Assembly (NCBI GenBank): GCA_035295985.1
Contig: DATHBT010000213.1
Coordinates: forward strand, 1 to 30,603
Length of the DNA: 30,603 bases
Direction of reading: 5' to 3'
From: JAIVGV01 sp035295985
GTDB taxonomy: Bacteria; Acidobacteriota; Blastocatellia; Pyrinomonadales; Pyrinomonadaceae
The number at the start of each line of letters is the position of its first letter. Position 1 is the first letter of the stretch. The notes under the pieces are model-generated. The model ran no database searches. It saw only the letters and a list, made by a program, of their open reading frames with translations, and was not told the DNA's origin. Of the stretch, positions 22,251 through 30,603 are shown piece after piece. The translations under genes were made by a program, and so were the position numbers.

Positions 22251-23261
22251 ATGCGAGCGCGCGCGCAGAAGAGGAAGAAGGTTTCGGGCGAGGCACAAGA
22301 GGCTTTGCCCGCGCAGACGCAAGACGCACGGCCGCCGGCGGACGTTGCCGCCGAGCGCCCCGCGCCCGATCCGCAGGAGCCGCCCGTCGTCGCGCCCGTG
22401 CTGATGCCGGCCGTCGGTTTGGACGTGCCGGTAAGCGAGTTGGCCGTTGTCGCCGGCGCACTCGCGGCCGGGGGCGTCGCTAAAGCTTCCGACGATGCGG
22501 GCGCGTCCGGCGTGGCCGCGTCGCAGCTTTCAACTGCGCAGCATGAAGATGCGGCGTCTGCGCTGAGGGGCGAAGAGCCGCCGTCCGAGCGGAAACGTGA
22601 CGCGCGGCCGGCGGCCGTCTCGCCGGCGCATGAAGGTCAGGGCTTGGGCGATGACGCGGCCGAAGGCGCGGCGTGGCAGCCGCGCGACCAGGCGCGTCTG
22701 CTCGTCCAATCCCCCCGCAGACTCTTCCTCTACTGGCGCTTCGCGCGCGACCCGCGCGAGCTGCTGCGCGAAGCCATCGGCCCCGCCGCCGAGAATTTCC
22801 GACCGGCCGTGCGGCTCGTTGACGTGGCGAGCGGCGAGGAGGGCCAACCCTCCCCGGCCGAAGGCGGCGACTATTGGTTCGACGTGCTGCCCGGCCGGCT
22901 GCTCCGCGCCGACGTGGGATTTTACGGCGAGGGACTCCCGTTCGTGCGACTGCTCTCGTCGAACACGGTCGAGACGCCGGCCGCCGGCGTCTCGCGCGCC
23001 GAAGACGAGGCCCCGGAGTTCCGCGTGGCCGAACAGGATTTCAACCGCGTCCTCGAAGCGACGGGCTTTGCGGCCGAAGAGCGGCAGGCCGAACCCGCCC
23101 GCGGCGACGCGCCCGGCTGCCCTTTCGATCCGGCTCGATTCGGCGCGCCGCCGCGCACAGACGAACCGTTGCGCCCGCGCGCGAGCAGCGACACGGCGCG
23201 GCCGACTTCAAGCCCGCGCAACGGCGGCCACTTCTCGAACATGCGCGGCGAGCTGTTCTAG
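22251..23261 (+). CDS. DUF4912-domain protein
   Basis: A 336-residue protein without known function. Residues 1-145 are Ala/Pro/Glu-rich and probably disordered. The DUF4912 domain (about 148-245) shows RLLVQSPRRLFLYWRFARDP, FRPAVRLVDV, GDYWFDVLPGRLLRADVGFY and FVRLLSSNTVETP. The C-terminus (about 260-336) is again polar, ending in HFSNMRGELF. The domain is commonly found next to carbohydrate-active genes, and here it is followed by a GH57 branching enzyme. ATG 22251 has no clear ribosome site. A likely partner or regulator role in glycogen metabolism is inference from context only. Confidence 0.82.
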   Translation: MRARAQKRKKVSGEAQEALPAQTQDARPPADVAAERPAPDPQEPPVVAPVLMPAVGLDVPVSELAVVAGALAAGGVAKASDDAGASGVAASQLSTAQHEDAASALRGEEPPSERKRDARPAAVSPAHEGQGLGDDAAEGAAWQPRDQARLLVQSPRRLFLYWRFARDPRELLREAIGPAAENFRPAVRLVDVASGEEGQPSPAEGGDYWFDVLPGRLLRADVGFYGEGLPFVRLLSSNTVETPAAGVSRAEDEAPEFRVAEQDFNRVLEATGFAAEERQAEPARGDAPGCPFDPARFGAPPRTDEPLRPRASSDTARPTSSPRNGGHFSNMRGELF

Positions 23262-23344
23262 CCGCACAAGTCGCACAGTCCGCGCGCCGCTCGAACCGAC
23301 CGCCAGCCCCGTCTCTTCGTCCGCGCTCCGCGTAGATCAGATTC

Positions 23345-24973
23345 GTGCCGAAAGGTCTCCTCAGCCTCGTCCTCCACGCGCACCTGCCCCTCGTGCGCCA
23401 CCCGGAACACGAAGAGTTTCTGGAAGAGGACTGGCTCTACGAAGCCATCACCGAAGTCTATCTCCCGCTGCTCGGCGCGCTGACGAGGCTGCGCGACGCG
23501 GGCGCGCGACCCCGCCTCACGATGAGCCTCTCGCCCACGCTCTGCGAGATGCTCTCCGATCCGCTGCTGCGCTTCCGCTACGCGCGCCACCTCGACAACC
23601 TCCGCGCCCTCGCCCGCAAAGAGGTCGAACGCACCGCCGCGGAAGCGCCGCAGTTCAACGAGGCCGCGCGACAGTTCGACGAGCGCCTGCGCGAAGCGGC
23701 GCGACTGTGGGACGAGGTCTATTCGCGCGATCTCGTCCGCGCCTTCGCCGATCTGCAAAACTCCGGCGTCGTCGAGATCAACACCTGCGCCGCCACGCAC
23801 GGCTTCCTGCCGCTCGTCTCGACGGACGAGGCGCGGCGCGCACAGATTCAGGTGGCAGTCGCCAACTACCGCAAGCACTTCGGCAGACGGCCGCGAGGCA
23901 TCTGGCTGCCCGAGTGCGCCTACGCAGAGGGCGTCGAACGGCTTCTCGCCGAAGTCGGCCTCGAATACTTCTTCGCCGACGCGCACGCCGTCCTCTACGG
24001 CGATCCGCGGCCTCGGTACGGCGTCCACGCGCCGGTGCGTCTGCCGAACGGCGTCGCAGTCTTCGCGCGCGACGTGGAGACCGGCGAGCAGGTATGGAGC
24101 GCGCACGGCGGCTACCCCGGCGACCCCTTCTACCGGGAGTTCTACCGCGACATCGGCTGGGACGCCCCGTTCGACTACATACGCCCTCACCTTCACGCGG
24201 ACGGACAACGCCGCGCGCTCGGCCTCAAGTACCACCGCGTTACGGGGCGCGACGTGCCGCTCTCGGACAAAGAGCCTTACGATCCGCGCGCGGCGGCCGA
24301 ACGCGCGGGCGAACACGCGCGCCACTTCGTCGCCTCCCGCGTCGAACAGAACGCGCGCCTTCGGGAAACTTTCGGCGACCTCGTAACTCCGCTCGTCGTC
24401 TCGCCCTACGACGCGGAGCTGTTCGGCCACTGGTGGCACGAGGGCGTTGACTTTCTGGAAAATGTCTTCCGCCAGCTCGACGCGCGCCGCGAAGAGGTCG
24501 CGCCCGTCTCGCCCGGCGACTACCTCGACGCCGGGCCGCAACTCCAAACCCTTCGCCTCTCTGAGTCTTCCTGGGGCGAAGGCGGCTACTACAAGGTCTG
24601 GCTGAGCGAGCCGAACGCCTGGCTCTACCCCCGCCAGCACGCGGCCGAGGCGCGCATGACCGCTCTGGCCGACCGCTTCGCCCCGCTCGCCGCGCGCGAC
24701 GCGGCGGCCGACGAGCTGACCGTCCGCGCGCTCAATCAGGCGGCGCGCGAGCTGCTGCTCGCGCAGTCGAGCGACTGGGCCTTCCAGATTTACCAGGGCA
24801 CGACGGCCGACTACGCGGCCGGGCGCTTCAACACACACATCTGGCGCTTCGAACGGCTGGCCGCATCGGCCGAGCGTGGCGCGGTTGACCGCGACTTCCT
24901 CGAAGAGACGGAAGGCCGCGATGATCTTTTTAGCGAGATCGACTTCCGCGTCTTTTGCAGCCGGCTCGGTTGA
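23345..24973 (+). CDS. GH57 1,4-alpha-glucan branching enzyme (DUF1957 C-terminus)
   Basis: Makes alpha-1,6 branches in glycogen-like glucans. The 542-residue length fits GH57 branching enzymes. Conserved regions in order: HAHLPLVRHP (11-20), ATHGFLPL (150-157), GIWLPECAY with the nucleophile Glu190, SPYDAELFGHWW with the acid/base Asp356, and ESSWGEGGYYKVWL. A helical C-terminal DUF1957 domain follows (about 420-530). Start is GTG 23345; the longer antisense frame over this gene is a shadow. It follows the DUF4912 gene by 83 nt and probably shares its promoter. Branching enzyme is preferred over amylase or 4-alpha-glucanotransferase because of the DUF1957 tail. Confidence 0.9.
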   Translation: MPKGLLSLVLHAHLPLVRHPEHEEFLEEDWLYEAITEVYLPLLGALTRLRDAGARPRLTMSLSPTLCEMLSDPLLRFRYARHLDNLRALARKEVERTAAEAPQFNEAARQFDERLREAARLWDEVYSRDLVRAFADLQNSGVVEINTCAATHGFLPLVSTDEARRAQIQVAVANYRKHFGRRPRGIWLPECAYAEGVERLLAEVGLEYFFADAHAVLYGDPRPRYGVHAPVRLPNGVAVFARDVETGEQVWSAHGGYPGDPFYREFYRDIGWDAPFDYIRPHLHADGQRRALGLKYHRVTGRDVPLSDKEPYDPRAAAERAGEHARHFVASRVEQNARLRETFGDLVTPLVVSPYDAELFGHWWHEGVDFLENVFRQLDARREEVAPVSPGDYLDAGPQLQTLRLSESSWGEGGYYKVWLSEPNAWLYPRQHAAEARMTALADRFAPLAARDAAADELTVRALNQAARELLLAQSSDWAFQIYQGTTADYAAGRFNTHIWRFERLAASAERGAVDRDFLEETEGRDDLFSEIDFRVFCSRLG

Positions 24974-24977
24974 AAAT

Positions 24978-25001
24978 AGCTGTTAGCCGTTAGCCGTTAG
25001 C
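24978..25001. repeat. Unpaired TTAGCCG word array (element J)
   Basis: The three-heptamer array of TAGCCGT-type words begins 4 nt after the GH57 stop and is followed by CAAACCA, like elements C and D. No inverted partner was found before the next gene, so it is a half element or a degraded one. Confidence 0.6.
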
Positions 25002-25036
25002 AAACCAGGAAGCTGAACCAGGGCGAGAGCTGAAAT

Positions 25037-25903
25037 TTGACTGGCAGCCAAAACAGCCAGACCACACCGGCGTCAGCACTGATTGACTGGCCCCGAGACG
25101 ATGATGCTCGCCCGCTCGTGGTCGCGCACCGCGGCGCTTCGGCCGGCGCGCCCGAAAACACGCTGGCCGCCTTCGGGCTTGCGCGAGGGCACGGCGCGGA
25201 CGGCATCGAGTTCGACGTGCGCCTCGCGGCCGACGGCGTGCCCGTCGTCGTCCACGACGAGACGCTACTGCGCACGGCCGCGCTCGACCGTGCCGTCAAC
25301 TCTCTCACCTCCGCCGAACTCGCGCGGCTCGACGCCGGCTCTTGGTTCAACCGGCGCTTCCCGGCCCGCGCCCGCCCGGAGTTCGCGGGCGAAGGTGTGC
25401 CGACGCTCGCAACCGTGCTCGATCTTTTCGGGCCGCGCTTCCGCGTGTTACACGTCGAGCTGAAGTGCCCGGCCGGCGGGTGCCGCGCGCTCGTCGAGGC
25501 GGCCGTCTCGGTCCTGCGCTCGCGCGAGGAGGTCGCGCGCCGCGCGGTCGTCAAGAGTTTCGACCTGAAAGCGGTAGGGGAGGTGAAACTGCTCGCGCCC
25601 CGTCTCAGAACCGCGGCCCTCTTCGGACGGAACCTCACCCGCCCGCCCATCGCGACGCGCCAGATGCTCGCGCTCGCGCTCGACTGCGGCGCGGACGTGC
25701 TCGGCCCTCACCGCTCGCTCGTAACGCGCCGGCGGGTAGAGGCCGCGCGCGACGCCGGCCTACCCGTCATCGTCTGGACGGTCGATCACCCCGCGTGGGC
25801 GGGGCGCGCCCGCGAGTGGGGCCTGCGCGCGCTCGTCACCAACCGGCCGGCGCAACTCCTCACCGCATTCGGCGCGACGCGGCCGGACGCTCCCGGCAAC
25901 TGA
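25037..25903 (+). CDS. Glycerophosphodiester phosphodiesterase
   Basis: Hydrolyses glycerophosphodiesters (deacylated phospholipids) to glycerol-3-phosphate and an alcohol. The 288-residue TIM-barrel protein has the GDPD signature: VVAHRGASAGAPENTLAAF with His31 and the E-N pair, GADGIEFDVRLAADG with Glu58 and Asp60, and VVVHDETLLRT with the second histidine His73. LHVELKCP (metal-binding Glu) and VIVWTVDHPAW follow, and the protein ends with GLRALVTNRPAQLL, the usual family C-terminus. No signal peptide is visible, so it is probably cytoplasmic. The start is uncertain: TTG 25037 is the first possible start in the frame, and no ATG lies between it and the conserved part. Confidence 0.88.
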   Translation: MTGSQNSQTTPASALIDWPRDDDARPLVVAHRGASAGAPENTLAAFGLARGHGADGIEFDVRLAADGVPVVVHDETLLRTAALDRAVNSLTSAELARLDAGSWFNRRFPARARPEFAGEGVPTLATVLDLFGPRFRVLHVELKCPAGGCRALVEAAVSVLRSREEVARRAVVKSFDLKAVGEVKLLAPRLRTAALFGRNLTRPPIATRQMLALALDCGADVLGPHRSLVTRRRVEAARDAGLPVIVWTVDHPAWAGRAREWGLRALVTNRPAQLLTAFGATRPDAPGN

Positions 25904-25984
25904 TAAACTGTTTCGGGCGCGCACAAGTCTCGCGAGGCCGCGAAGAAGTCACACGGAACGGCGGGACAGGCGCATTCGTTTGCG

Positions 25985-26881
25985 ATGAAAAGCCACGCCA
26001 CGGCCGAGAAGATTTTCGTCCGCGACCGTTACACGCTCATCCTGCGCAGCGCGCGCGCGCTGCGCATCAGTATCGAGCCGCGGCCGGCCTACGTCGTAGT
26101 CCTCCTCCTGCGCGGCGAATTGAATTTCGGCACCCCCGAACTCAAGCCGCCCGCCGCGCTGCTGGCCGCGCCCGGCGATACGCTCGAAGCCCGCGGTCGC
26201 GACGCCGAAACCCTCACGCTCACGCTCGCGCCCGCCTTCCTCCTCGACGCCGCCGTCCGCGCACGGCTCACGCGCGACGACGCGCTCATCACCTTCCGCC
26301 CTCCCGCCGTCACGAACGACGCCCGGCTCGCCGAAGTCGCCCGGTCCCTCGCCGCGGAACTGCGCGACGAAGATGCGGGCCACGAGATCGTCCTCGACGC
26401 GCTCGTCGAGCAACTGGTCGTCAACCTGCTCCGCCGCCACGCGAACATCAGCCGGCGCGACGAGCTTGAACTCTCGCGCGTGGGCCTCGTTGATCGCCGC
26501 GTCCGCCGCGCCGTCGAGCTGATGCACGCCCGACTCGACCGCGAGCTGCCGCTCGAAGAGCTGGCCGCCGCCGCGTACCTGTCGCCCTTCCACTTCGCGC
26601 GCCTCTTCAAGAAAGCCACCGGCGCGTCACCCCACGCCTACCTCGCCGCCCTCCGCATCGAGCGCGCGCAGCAACTCCTCGCTTCCACCGACCTCTCCGT
26701 CACTGAGATCGGCTCGCGCGTCGGATACCAGAGTCCGAGCCACTTCGGGAAAGCCTTCCGCCGGGCGACGGGCCTCGCGCCGCGCGCCTTCCGCGCGGGC
26801 CTCGTCGCGCCGCGAACCGACGCCGCCGGGCCTCCGGCTTCGGACGACGACCGTCCCGAACGAGCAAACTTTCGACGATGA
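25985..26881 (+). CDS. AraC-family transcriptional regulator
   Basis: A DNA-binding regulator of 298 residues. The N-terminal part (about 1-160) is a small beta/alpha ligand-binding-like region with no clear family. The C-terminal AraC DNA-binding domain (about 170-275) has both helix-turn-helix units: LPLEELAAAAYLSPFHFARLF and LSVTEIGSRVGYQSPSHFGK, with the family-typical FRRATGLAPRAFR at the end. A disordered Ala/Pro/Asp tail follows. It overlaps the next gene by ATGA, so the two are coupled and the regulator may control that gene or a neighbour. The inducer is unknown. Confidence 0.88.
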   Translation: MKSHATAEKIFVRDRYTLILRSARALRISIEPRPAYVVVLLLRGELNFGTPELKPPAALLAAPGDTLEARGRDAETLTLTLAPAFLLDAAVRARLTRDDALITFRPPAVTNDARLAEVARSLAAELRDEDAGHEIVLDALVEQLVVNLLRRHANISRRDELELSRVGLVDRRVRRAVELMHARLDRELPLEELAAAAYLSPFHFARLFKKATGASPHAYLAALRIERAQQLLASTDLSVTEIGSRVGYQSPSHFGKAFRRATGLAPRAFRAGLVAPRTDAAGPPASDDDRPERANFRR

Positions 26882-27399
26882 ACAAACTTCTCCTCTGGCT
26901 CCTCTTCTGCCTCGGCGCCGCGGCTTTCGTGCTCGGCGTTAGCTGGTTCGCGGACGGTAACCTGCTCGGCTACGCCCTAACGCCGCTCGGCCTCGCGGTG
27001 CTCCTCTGGTCTGCGCTCAAACTGAGACGCATCAGCTTGCGAGGGAATTTAATGACCGCCCCACAAAACCCGCCCGACTACGCCGCCGTCGCTGCGAAGC
27101 TCGACGAGATCGAGGCCGAGATGAAGCGGATCGGCATGTGGCAGGAGCAGCCCCTCCCGCCTGAGCAGTACGCCTTCAGGCAAGCCTTCGCCGGGGACAC
27201 GATGGCCTTCGACCAGTGGCTACAATTCATCCTCCTCCCGCGCGCCCGCGAGATCGTCTCCACGCGCGGCCGGTTCCCGCCCTTCAGCGAGGTCTCCGCG
27301 CAGGCCGCGCGCGAGTTCGACACGCACCCGCTCGACACATCCCGACTCCAAACCCTGCTCTACGAATTCGACCGGCTGTTCGGCCCACCACGCTTCTGA
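26878..27399 (+). CDS. YqcC-domain protein with N-terminal membrane segment
   Basis: Of 173 residues, 1-58 form two hydrophobic helices (LLLWLLFCLGAAAFVLGVSW and YALTPLGLAVLLWSALKL). Residues 66-170 match the YqcC (DUF446) domain: AAKLDEIEAEMKRIGMW, the FAGDTMAFDQWLQFILLPR core, then LPR through REFDTHPLDTSRLQTLLYE. YqcC is a small cytosolic domain often linked to tRNA pseudouridine synthase TruC; its role is unclear. A second in-frame ATG at 27052 has GAGGGA 5 nt upstream and would give a 115-residue soluble YqcC, the size of the E. coli protein. Either form, or both, may be made. The first ATG overlaps the AraC stop (ATGA). Confidence 0.75.
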   Translation: MNKLLLWLLFCLGAAAFVLGVSWFADGNLLGYALTPLGLAVLLWSALKLRRISLRGNLMTAPQNPPDYAAVAAKLDEIEAEMKRIGMWQEQPLPPEQYAFRQAFAGDTMAFDQWLQFILLPRAREIVSTRGRFPPFSEVSAQAAREFDTHPLDTSRLQTLLYEFDRLFGPPRF

Positions 27400-27522
27400 C
27401 GCGGCCGCTCGTTCGGAGAAGCGCAAGCGAGCGACGAACTTCCGCAAGAAATGACGAGAACGCGCCGGGGGGCTCGCGTATGCTCGTCGGGTCAAACTAT
27501 TAACGGGAAGGGGTCTGTAATC

Positions 27523-28842
<1,320 letters not shown>

Positions 28843-28872
28843 GGGGTGACAAGTTTTCGAGAATAACTCCCG

Positions 28873-28926
28873 ACAGTTTCGTTTGAAACTGTGGCGCGTC
28901 GAAAGCTCGGCGCGCCACTTTTTTTT
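28873..28926 (+). terminator. Tandem-hairpin intrinsic terminator of ino1
   Basis: Hairpin one is ACAGTTTC-GTTT-GAAACTGT (28873-28892). Hairpin two has a 12-bp stem with one G-U pair (28891-28902 / 28907-28918, loop AAGC) and is followed by eight T (28919-28926). The two overlap by 2 nt, so they may be mutually exclusive. Confidence 0.92.
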
Positions 28927-29041
28927 AACCGGGCTTTGGGCGTCCGCGCCTCTCGTCGCTTACGACTGACGCGTGCCGTGGGCCGGCATCCGCGTTGGTG
29001 TAGTTTCCCTACTTTTTGCACGAATACAGTTATCTGTCAGT

Positions 29042-29070
29042 CGCCGCGTGCCGCGAATTGTCACGCGGCG
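29042..29070. repeat. 9-bp inverted repeat upstream of the AAA+ gene
   Basis: CGCCGCGTG (29042-29050) and CACGCGGCG (29062-29070) pair with an 11-nt loop, in the 419-nt non-coding stretch 28927-29345. No T-run follows. Nothing else but the promoter candidate and a CCCCGCGGGG palindrome (29175-29184) was seen in this stretch. Confidence 0.4.
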
Positions 29071-29119
29071 GCGGCCCGGAAATAATTGTCTGTGGTCTCG
29101 ATTGATAAGAGCCAGCACA

Positions 29120-29157
29120 TTTTGTGGTGACAAAAGTCGCGTTGTCGTTTATATAGT
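29120..29157 (+). promoter_or_regulatory. Candidate promoter with overlapping dyad, AAA+ gene
   Basis: GTGACA (29127-29132) and TATATA (29150-29155) are 17 nt apart and are a good sigma-70-type pair. The dyad TTTTGT-GGTG-ACAAAA (29120-29135) overlaps the -35. The transcript would have a leader of about 185 nt before the ATG at 29346. Function is inferred. Confidence 0.45.
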
Positions 29158-29345
29158 GTTCCCGTCCTTCTAAACCCCGCGGGGCGTGGCGACCCGAAGC
29201 CAACTGAGCCGGCGCGGGGGGCATCAATTAAAGTTGCGGATCGCTCTTTGCATGAGTGTAGGTCGGAGGCGGCCGGCGCGGCCGCCCGCGATTTTGGTAG
29301 CGGCTTCTCGCTCGACCTCGAAACGCTCAGGCAAGGAGGACGGTC

Positions 29346-30560
29346 ATGCAAACGGCAGCGATGGAAACAAAGAAACAGACAACCGAGACGGTCTTCCTCG
29401 ACCCGGATCAGAAAAGCCCGCGCGCGCAGGAGTTTGAGGAGAAGCTCGGCTCGCGCATCGTGGGGCAGGAGCGGGCCGTGCGCCGCATGTCGGGCCTGTT
29501 CCAGATTTTCCTGGCGGGCATGAACCCGATGAACCGGCCCGTCGGCACGATGCTCTTCCTCGGCCCCACGGGGTCGGGCAAGACGCGCGTCGTCGAGGCC
29601 GCGGCCGAAGTCCTCTTCGGCGATCCGAACGCGGTCATCAAGATCGACTGCGCCGAGTTCCAGCACTCGCACGAGATCGCTAAGCTCATCGGCAGCCCCC
29701 CTGGCTACCTGGGCCACCGCGAGACCTCGCCGATGCTCACGCAGGAGAACCTCGACCGCTTCCACACCGAGGACATGAAGCTCTCGCTCGTCCTCTTCGA
29801 CGAGATCGAGAAGGCTTCCGATAGCTTGTGGCAACTCCTGCTCGGCATACTCGACAAGGCGACGCTGACGCTCGGCGACAACCGCCGCGTTGACTTCTCG
29901 AACACGATGGTCATCATGACCTCGAACCTCGGCGCGCGCGAGATGTCCGAACTGATCTCCGGCGGGATGGGCTTCGTCCCGGCCAAGGGCCAGAAGAACC
30001 CGCAGGACACCGAGGTGGATCAGAAGATTTACCGGACGGCCGTAGAGGCGGCGCGCAGAAAATTCTCGCCCGAGTTCATGAACCGCATCGACAAGGTGGT
30101 TGTCTTCCGCTCCCTGAAGGAGCACCACCTGCGGCAGATTCTCGATCTCGAACTCAACGCCGTGCAGGAGCGCATCATGCGCTCGGCGGGCACGAAGTTC
30201 GTCTTCCAGTGCTCGGACGAGGCGAAGGACATGCTGCTTCAGGAGGGCATCGACTTCAAGTACGGCGCGCGCCACCTGAAGCGCGCCATCGAGCGGTTCC
30301 TCGTCTATCCGCTCTCGAACCTGGTGGCGACGGAGCAGGTGGGCCTGGGCGATCTCGTCCATGTCGATCTCAACCCTGAAACGGGGCGGCTCGTCTTCTC
30401 GAAGCGTTCGGGCGGCGCACTCATCAGCGAGACGCCGGAGGCCGGCATGCCGGAAGAAGTCGAGGCTAAGTCGGGCGGGGTGGGTCTGCCGATCCCGCAG
30501 CCGGCGAAGGTCGCTCGCAAGAGCCAGGGCCGCGGCGAGAAGTCCGAGGGACAGGGCTGA
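29346..30560 (+). CDS. Single-domain Clp-type AAA+ ATPase (ClpA/B/C D2-like)
   Basis: A 404-residue AAA+ protein with one ATPase domain of the Clp/Hsp100 D2 type: Walker A GPTGSGKT (73-80), pore-loop segment GSPPGYLGHRE (117-126), Walker B LVLFDEIEKA with Asp152-Glu153, sensor 1 in MTSNLGAREM (191-200), the arginine-bearing PEFMNRIDKV, and sensor 2 in YGARHLKRAIER. The N-terminal Clp domain, first ATPase domain and middle domain are all absent. A tripeptide Met-Gly-Phe (208-210), in the loop after sensor 1, lies where ClpC has its ClpP-binding loop. A polar C-terminal tail (about 365-404) is unique. The ATG has AAGGAGG 6 nt upstream. Substrate and partner are unknown. It is too different from ClpX (no zinc domain) to be that. 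Confidence 0.9.
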   Translation: MQTAAMETKKQTTETVFLDPDQKSPRAQEFEEKLGSRIVGQERAVRRMSGLFQIFLAGMNPMNRPVGTMLFLGPTGSGKTRVVEAAAEVLFGDPNAVIKIDCAEFQHSHEIAKLIGSPPGYLGHRETSPMLTQENLDRFHTEDMKLSLVLFDEIEKASDSLWQLLLGILDKATLTLGDNRRVDFSNTMVIMTSNLGAREMSELISGGMGFVPAKGQKNPQDTEVDQKIYRTAVEAARRKFSPEFMNRIDKVVVFRSLKEHHLRQILDLELNAVQERIMRSAGTKFVFQCSDEAKDMLLQEGIDFKYGARHLKRAIERFLVYPLSNLVATEQVGLGDLVHVDLNPETGRLVFSKRSGGALISETPEAGMPEEVEAKSGGVGLPIPQPAKVARKSQGRGEKSEGQG

Positions 30561-30603
30561 GCGCAGGAGGGCGGCGCGGCCAAACCAGACGGTGAAAAAG
30601 CCG

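Noticed and set aside
23258..24838. 526-codon minus-strand frame opposite the GH57 gene
   Set aside because: No domain is visible and composition is typical of an antisense shadow; the GH57 protein carries all five family regions.
27406..27433. CGCTCG / CGAGCG dyad after the yqcC gene as a terminator
   Set aside because: Only a 6-bp stem with a 16-nt loop and no T-run.
29061..30362. 433-codon minus-strand frame opposite the AAA+ gene
   Set aside because: Shadow of a gene with intact Walker motifs; the frame runs through the promoter region.
30592..30603. GTG AAA AAG CCG at the window end as the start of another gene
   Set aside because: Only four codons are visible, and the AGGAGG-like sequence is about 20 nt away, too far for a normal ribosome site.

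Overview
This window is a GC-rich (about two thirds G+C by eye), densely coded stretch of a Gram-negative chromosome with 27 protein genes. No rRNA, tRNA, CRISPR array, transposase or phage gene was seen. Gene content (heptose-type LPS assembly, two citrate synthases, split HldA/HldC heptose enzymes, DUF4912 next to a GH57 branching enzyme, ECF sigma/anti-sigma/TonB-domain trio, glycine-zipper and DUF3108 envelope proteins, bacterial inositol-phosphate synthase) fits an Acidobacteriota-like organism, perhaps class Blastocatellia. That placement is inference from gene style, not from a marker gene.

Layout. 1-2932: two divergent citrate synthases of different subtypes, with a strong terminator after the second. 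2928-4884 (minus): SAM hydrolase and a secreted glycine-zipper protein. 5198-7367 (plus): an orphan low-GC secreted protein, a cysteine desulfurase and an IscU-like scaffold with an altered cysteine set. 7427-10445 (minus): ECF sigma factor, zinc-finger anti-sigma factor, and a secreted protein with an internal TonB C-terminal domain. 10622-13405 (minus): a class A penicillin-binding protein. 13632-14666: a two-TM potassium channel with RCK domain. 14817-20561: a heptose/LPS-core cluster (SDR protein, waaF, gmhB, hldA, hldC, waaC). 20575-22010: isoprenylcysteine-methyltransferase-like membrane protein and DUF3108 protein. 22251-24973: DUF4912 protein and GH57 branching enzyme. 25037-27399: glycerophosphodiester phosphodiesterase, AraC regulator, YqcC-domain protein. 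27523-28842: inositol-3-phosphate synthase with a textbook terminator. 29346-30560: a Clp-type AAA+ ATPase reduced to one ATPase domain.

How the genes work together. The 14.8-20.6 kb block holds most of the ADP-heptose route (HldA kinase, GmhB phosphatase, HldC nucleotidyltransferase) and the two heptosyltransferases that add heptose to the lipid A-Kdo core. GmhA and a recognisable HldD are absent. The sigma/anti-sigma pair overlaps by ATGA and probably controls an envelope response with the downstream TonB-domain protein.

The most striking non-coding signal is a family of long intergenic inverted repeats. Each arm is a degenerate tandem array of 7-nt words, and the word differs between elements (GTCAGTT-like, TTAGCTG-like, GGTTTAA-like, GTGACAG-like, and a CCACGGAG / CAGAGAAC type). 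Nine paired elements and two unpaired arrays lie in this window, almost all starting within about 15 nt of a stop codon and several ending within a few nt of the next start codon. Three of them share a related spacer core. This looks like a repeat system shared across unrelated operons, and it is the best candidate here for something not described.
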